Shown in pieces: positions 61,756-64,000 of a stretch of 64,000 nucleotides of DNA (position 1 is its first letter; every line of letters begins with the position of its first letter). This DNA comes from Deinococcus yavapaiensis KR-236 (GTDB taxonomy: Bacteria; Deinococcota; Deinococci; Deinococcales; Deinococcaceae), in assembly GCF_003217515.1 (NCBI RefSeq), contig NZ_QJSX01000007.1, positions 140,944 to 204,943 of the forward strand. The letters are read 5' to 3'. The position numbers were made by a program, and so were the translations under genes. The notes beneath the pieces were generated by a model. That model saw only the letters and a program-made list of their open reading frames with translations, was not told the DNA's origin and made no database searches.

Positions 61756-61788
61756 GGCGGCCACGAGTGCGCGGTTTTCGTGGCCGCC
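61756..61788 (+). terminator. Hairpin terminator
   Basis: An 11-bp perfect stem (61756-61766 with 61778-61788) and 11-nt loop, followed by a T-rich stretch (CTTTCTTT). It lies between convergent genes. Confidence 0.65.
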
Positions 61789-61861
61789 CCGACGCTTTCT
61801 TTATGGCTGGAGGCACACTACTCCGGCGGTGGAAGTCGCGGCCTCGCAACGGGCGGGCTCC

Positions 61862-63118
61862 TCAAGTTCCGGTTGTCGCCTCCGCTTTGGCGCGCGCCGT
61901 GACGATGCCGCGCGCGGCCGCAAGGGTGCCGATGTCCGCGCCTTGCAGCGACGCCGCCATCAACTCCGGGAAGAAGTCCGGCGTGCACGCGAAGACCGGG
62001 ATGCCCAGCGCGGCGAGGCGAGCGGCGTTGTCGTGGTCGTAACTTGGCGTGCCGTCATCGTCGAGGGCCAGCAGCACGATGACGCGCGCGCCCATCTCGC
62101 GGAATTCGCCGAGGCGCCGGATCATCTCGGCGCTGCCCGCTCCTTCGTACAAATCGGAAATCAAGACGAAGGTGTGCTCCTCGGGATTCGTCAGCAAGCC
62201 GCGGCAGTACCGCAAGGCGAGGGGCGTGTCGTTGCCACCGCCGAGTTGCACGCCGAACAAGACGTCCACCGGGTCGGCGAGGTGCTCGGTGAGATCCACG
62301 ACCGTCGTGTCGTACACGACGACGTTCGTCTTCAACGCCGGAAGGCTCGCCAGGACCGCGCCGAAGATGCCCGCGTACACGACGCTCGACGCCATGCTGC
62401 CCGACTGGTCCACGCACAACGTGACCGCTTTGAGTTGCCGCCGTGCGCGGCTGTAGCCGACGAGCCGCTCGGGAATCACGCTGCGGCGCTCCGGATCGTA
62501 GGTGCGTAAGTTCTTCAGCAGCGTGCGGCCCCAGTCCACTTCGTTGTGACGCGGGCGCGCGTTGCGCTGCGAGCGGTTCAAGCTGCCCGTCACGGCGCTG
62601 CGCAGCGGTTCGGCCAGGCGCGCTTGCAAGTCGTCCACCACCCGCGCCACGACTTGCCGCGCGAGCGCCTTGGCTTGGTCGGGCATGGCGTCTTTGAGGC
62701 TGAGAAGGGTGGCGGCCATGTGCACGTCCGGCTGCAAGTGCTCCATGAGCTCCGGTTCGAGCAGCAGCGTCTTGAGGTTGAGGCGCTCCACCGCGTCGGC
62801 TTGCATGACTTGCACCGCCGACTGCGGAAAAAGCTCGCGCACTTCTCCCAGCCACGCGGCCACCGCCGGAGCGCTCTTGCCGAAGCCGACGTTGCGGTGC
62901 GACTTGCGGACCTTCTGCGGCTTGTCCGTTCGCATCGTGAAGGGCGCGCCGTCGTACAGCGAAGCCAACGTCGCGTCCAAGCGGCGGTCGTGCTCGCCCA
63001 ACGTGCAGCCGGTGCCGTCCGCGCTTTCACCGCTCGCCGTTTCGCCGCCCAGCAGCAGCCGCCAGCGACGCAAGCGCTCCAATTCGGGCGTCGAGTTCTC
63101 CGGAGTCACGTCCGTCAT
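61862..63118 (-). CDS. VWA domain protein of a MoxR/DUF5682-type module
   Basis: This 418-residue protein has a helical N-terminal half and a von Willebrand A domain (about 230-410). The metal-ion-dependent adhesion motif reads CVDQSGSMASS, followed by GGGNDTPLALRYC and FVLISDLYEGAG. It has no signal peptide. VWA proteins of this size pair with MoxR-type AAA ATPases and large partner proteins as chaperone-like complexes. The ATG overlaps the stop of the upstream gene (ATGA). The ATPase, if present, lies outside the window. Confidence 0.88.
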   Translation of the reverse strand: MTDVTPENSTPELERLRRWRLLLGGETASGESADGTGCTLGEHDRRLDATLASLYDGAPFTMRTDKPQKVRKSHRNVGFGKSAPAVAAWLGEVRELFPQSAVQVMQADAVERLNLKTLLLEPELMEHLQPDVHMAATLLSLKDAMPDQAKALARQVVARVVDDLQARLAEPLRSAVTGSLNRSQRNARPRHNEVDWGRTLLKNLRTYDPERRSVIPERLVGYSRARRQLKAVTLCVDQSGSMASSVVYAGIFGAVLASLPALKTNVVVYDTTVVDLTEHLADPVDVLFGVQLGGGNDTPLALRYCRGLLTNPEEHTFVLISDLYEGAGSAEMIRRLGEFREMGARVIVLLALDDDGTPSYDHDNAARLAALGIPVFACTPDFFPELMAASLQGADIGTLAAARGIVTARAKAEATTGT

Positions 63119-64000
63119 GGCGCGCCTCCCACGGGCGACGTCACGCCCAGCATTCGCAGCACGATCGGTACCACCTCGGCTCCCAAGAGGTCGTTGATTT
63201 CAGTCGCTTCCTTCGTGCGTTCCAAGCCACGCAGTTCCTCTCCCAACCTTTTGCGGGCGTGCGGCTCCAAGCGCGACAGGGCGCGCCGCAAGGAAGGCAG
63301 CACGTCGGTGAACGCGTCCGCGTCGAGCATCACCACCCAGGCGTCCAAGAGCGCCAAGACCGTCGGGTCGTGGCGCAGCGTCGAGCCGTCCTCCCCGATG
63401 AAGCCCACCAGCCAAGCTGCCACGTCCAGCGGCGGCGCGCCTTTGGCGAGCGCCAACTCGAGTCGAGCTTGAACGTGCTCGGCGTTCAGCTCTCCTCGGT
63501 CGCGTAGGCGGTTCACGGCGTCGCCCCGCAAGAGCGGCGCGTTTCCCTCCGCGTCGAGGGCGTGAAGCGCCCGAGTCCATTCGGCGCTCGCTTCCGCGTC
63601 GTCGAGGAGGCGCACGGCCGCGTCGGCCTGCGCGATCTGAGCGTGCAAGGCTTCCGCGGCTTCGCCGTTCAAGCCGTGCGCCGCGTTCGGCAGTCCGGCG
63701 GCGGCGCGCGCCACGAGCGTGCGAAACACCGGCCGCAAGTCGTCACCGTCACGTTGCCGCACGTCTCCGTACCGAGCGAGGCGCGCGAGTGACGGCAGCG
63801 ATTCGAGCAGCGCGGCCGTGTCCGCCTCGGCGGCGCGCGCGTTGAGTCGAGCGAGCGTGAACGCGGCGGCGCTCGGCAGTCCGCTCAGCCGCGCCACTTC
63901 CAGCAACTCGGAGAGCGCCGCGAGGTCCGGGGCTTGCCGCGCTTTCGACGCGACCGCCGTGTTCGCGGCGCGCACGAGGGTGTTGCCGTGACGGCTCGCC
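63115..64000 (-). CDS. C-terminal part of a large helical protein, DUF5682-like (5' end outside window)
   Basis: The frame is open to the window edge, so 294 residues of the C-terminus are seen. It is alanine- and leucine-rich and helical (LLEVARLSGLPSAAAFTLAR, then LPSLARLARYGDVRQRDGDD, PLLRGDAVNRLRDRGEL, WLVGFIGEDGSTLRHDPTVL). The look, and the position directly before the VWA gene, fit DUF5682 proteins, which occur with AAA ATPase and VWA genes. The start codon lies beyond base 64000. Confidence 0.7.
   Translation of the reverse strand, partial: ASRHGNTLVRAANTAVASKARQAPDLAALSELLEVARLSGLPSAAAFTLARLNARAAEADTAALLESLPSLARLARYGDVRQRDGDDLRPVFRTLVARAAAGLPNAAHGLNGEAAEALHAQIAQADAAVRLLDDAEASAEWTRALHALDAEGNAPLLRGDAVNRLRDRGELNAEHVQARLELALAKGAPPLDVAAWLVGFIGEDGSTLRHDPTVLALLDAWVVMLDADAFTDVLPSLRRALSRLEPHARKRLGEELRGLERTKEATEINDLLGAEVVPIVLRMLGVTSPVGGAP

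Noticed and set aside
1..64000. CRISPR arrays, tRNA/rRNA genes, prophage or complete insertion sequences
   Set aside because: No regularly spaced repeats, cloverleaf or rRNA-like segments, phage structural genes or intact transposases were seen by eye; a tRNAscan or Infernal search would be needed to exclude small RNAs.

Overview
The window looks like chromosomal DNA of a Deinococcus or close relative. This is inferred from several things together: strongly GC-rich coding DNA, a DUF2239 protein, several SARP/AfsR-type regulators, extracellular beta-helix and repeat proteins, and promoters whose -10 hexamer sits 5-7 nt before the start codon (leaderless mRNA, known to be common in Deinococcus). 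No rRNA, tRNA, CRISPR array or intact insertion sequence was seen.

Layout. 1-7.3 kb: the tail of an unknown gene, then a dipeptide/oligopeptide ABC operon (two permeases, two ATPases, one binding protein) divergent from a GntR/UTRA regulator. 7.4-13.0 kb: a serine hydrolase, small proteins, a membrane protein and an AfsR-like regulator. 13.0-17.0 kb: a denitrification-like module (NirK fused to a cupredoxin, a two-domain multicopper oxidase, a Crp/Fnr regulator, a DUF2249 protein) with a well-placed FNR-type box. 17.4-28.5 kb: membrane proteins, a second serine hydrolase, an S51 peptidase, DUF2239 and GIY-YIG-like proteins, a ZU5-like secreted protein and a subtilisin lipoprotein. 28.9-30.3 kb: a serine-hydrolase gene broken by an 11-bp tandem duplication. 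30.4-35.6 kb: two divergent operons encoding three transglutaminase-like proteins, an alpha-E protein and a circularly permuted ATP-grasp enzyme. 36-44.8 kb: a tandem GNAT, a SnoaL-like protein, a LuxR/AfsR-type ATPase regulator, small secreted proteins including a phospholipase A2-like one, and decayed DNA with an IS3 remnant and an LprI gene with an internal stop. 44.9-52.1 kb: two beta-helix lipoproteins, one fused to a peptide-binding domain, and a SARP. 52.7-61.5 kb: a SARP with inverted domain order and several exported proteins. 61.9-64 kb: a VWA/DUF5682-like pair running off the window.

The most interesting signal is regulatory. At least eleven promoters share one architecture: two copies of a hexamer of the form NT(C/G)AC(C/G/A), exactly 11 bp apart, followed by exactly 10 bp and a -10 of the form (T/C/A)ANNNT. 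This is how SARP- or PhoB-type winged-helix activators bind. The sites precede mainly membrane or exported proteins plus two regulators (Crp/Fnr and a SARP), and fall into an ATCACC subgroup (9.5-25.8 kb) and a TTGAC subgroup (44.8-52.3 kb), each near SARP/AfsR genes. It looks like a cell-envelope regulon laid out around its own regulators.
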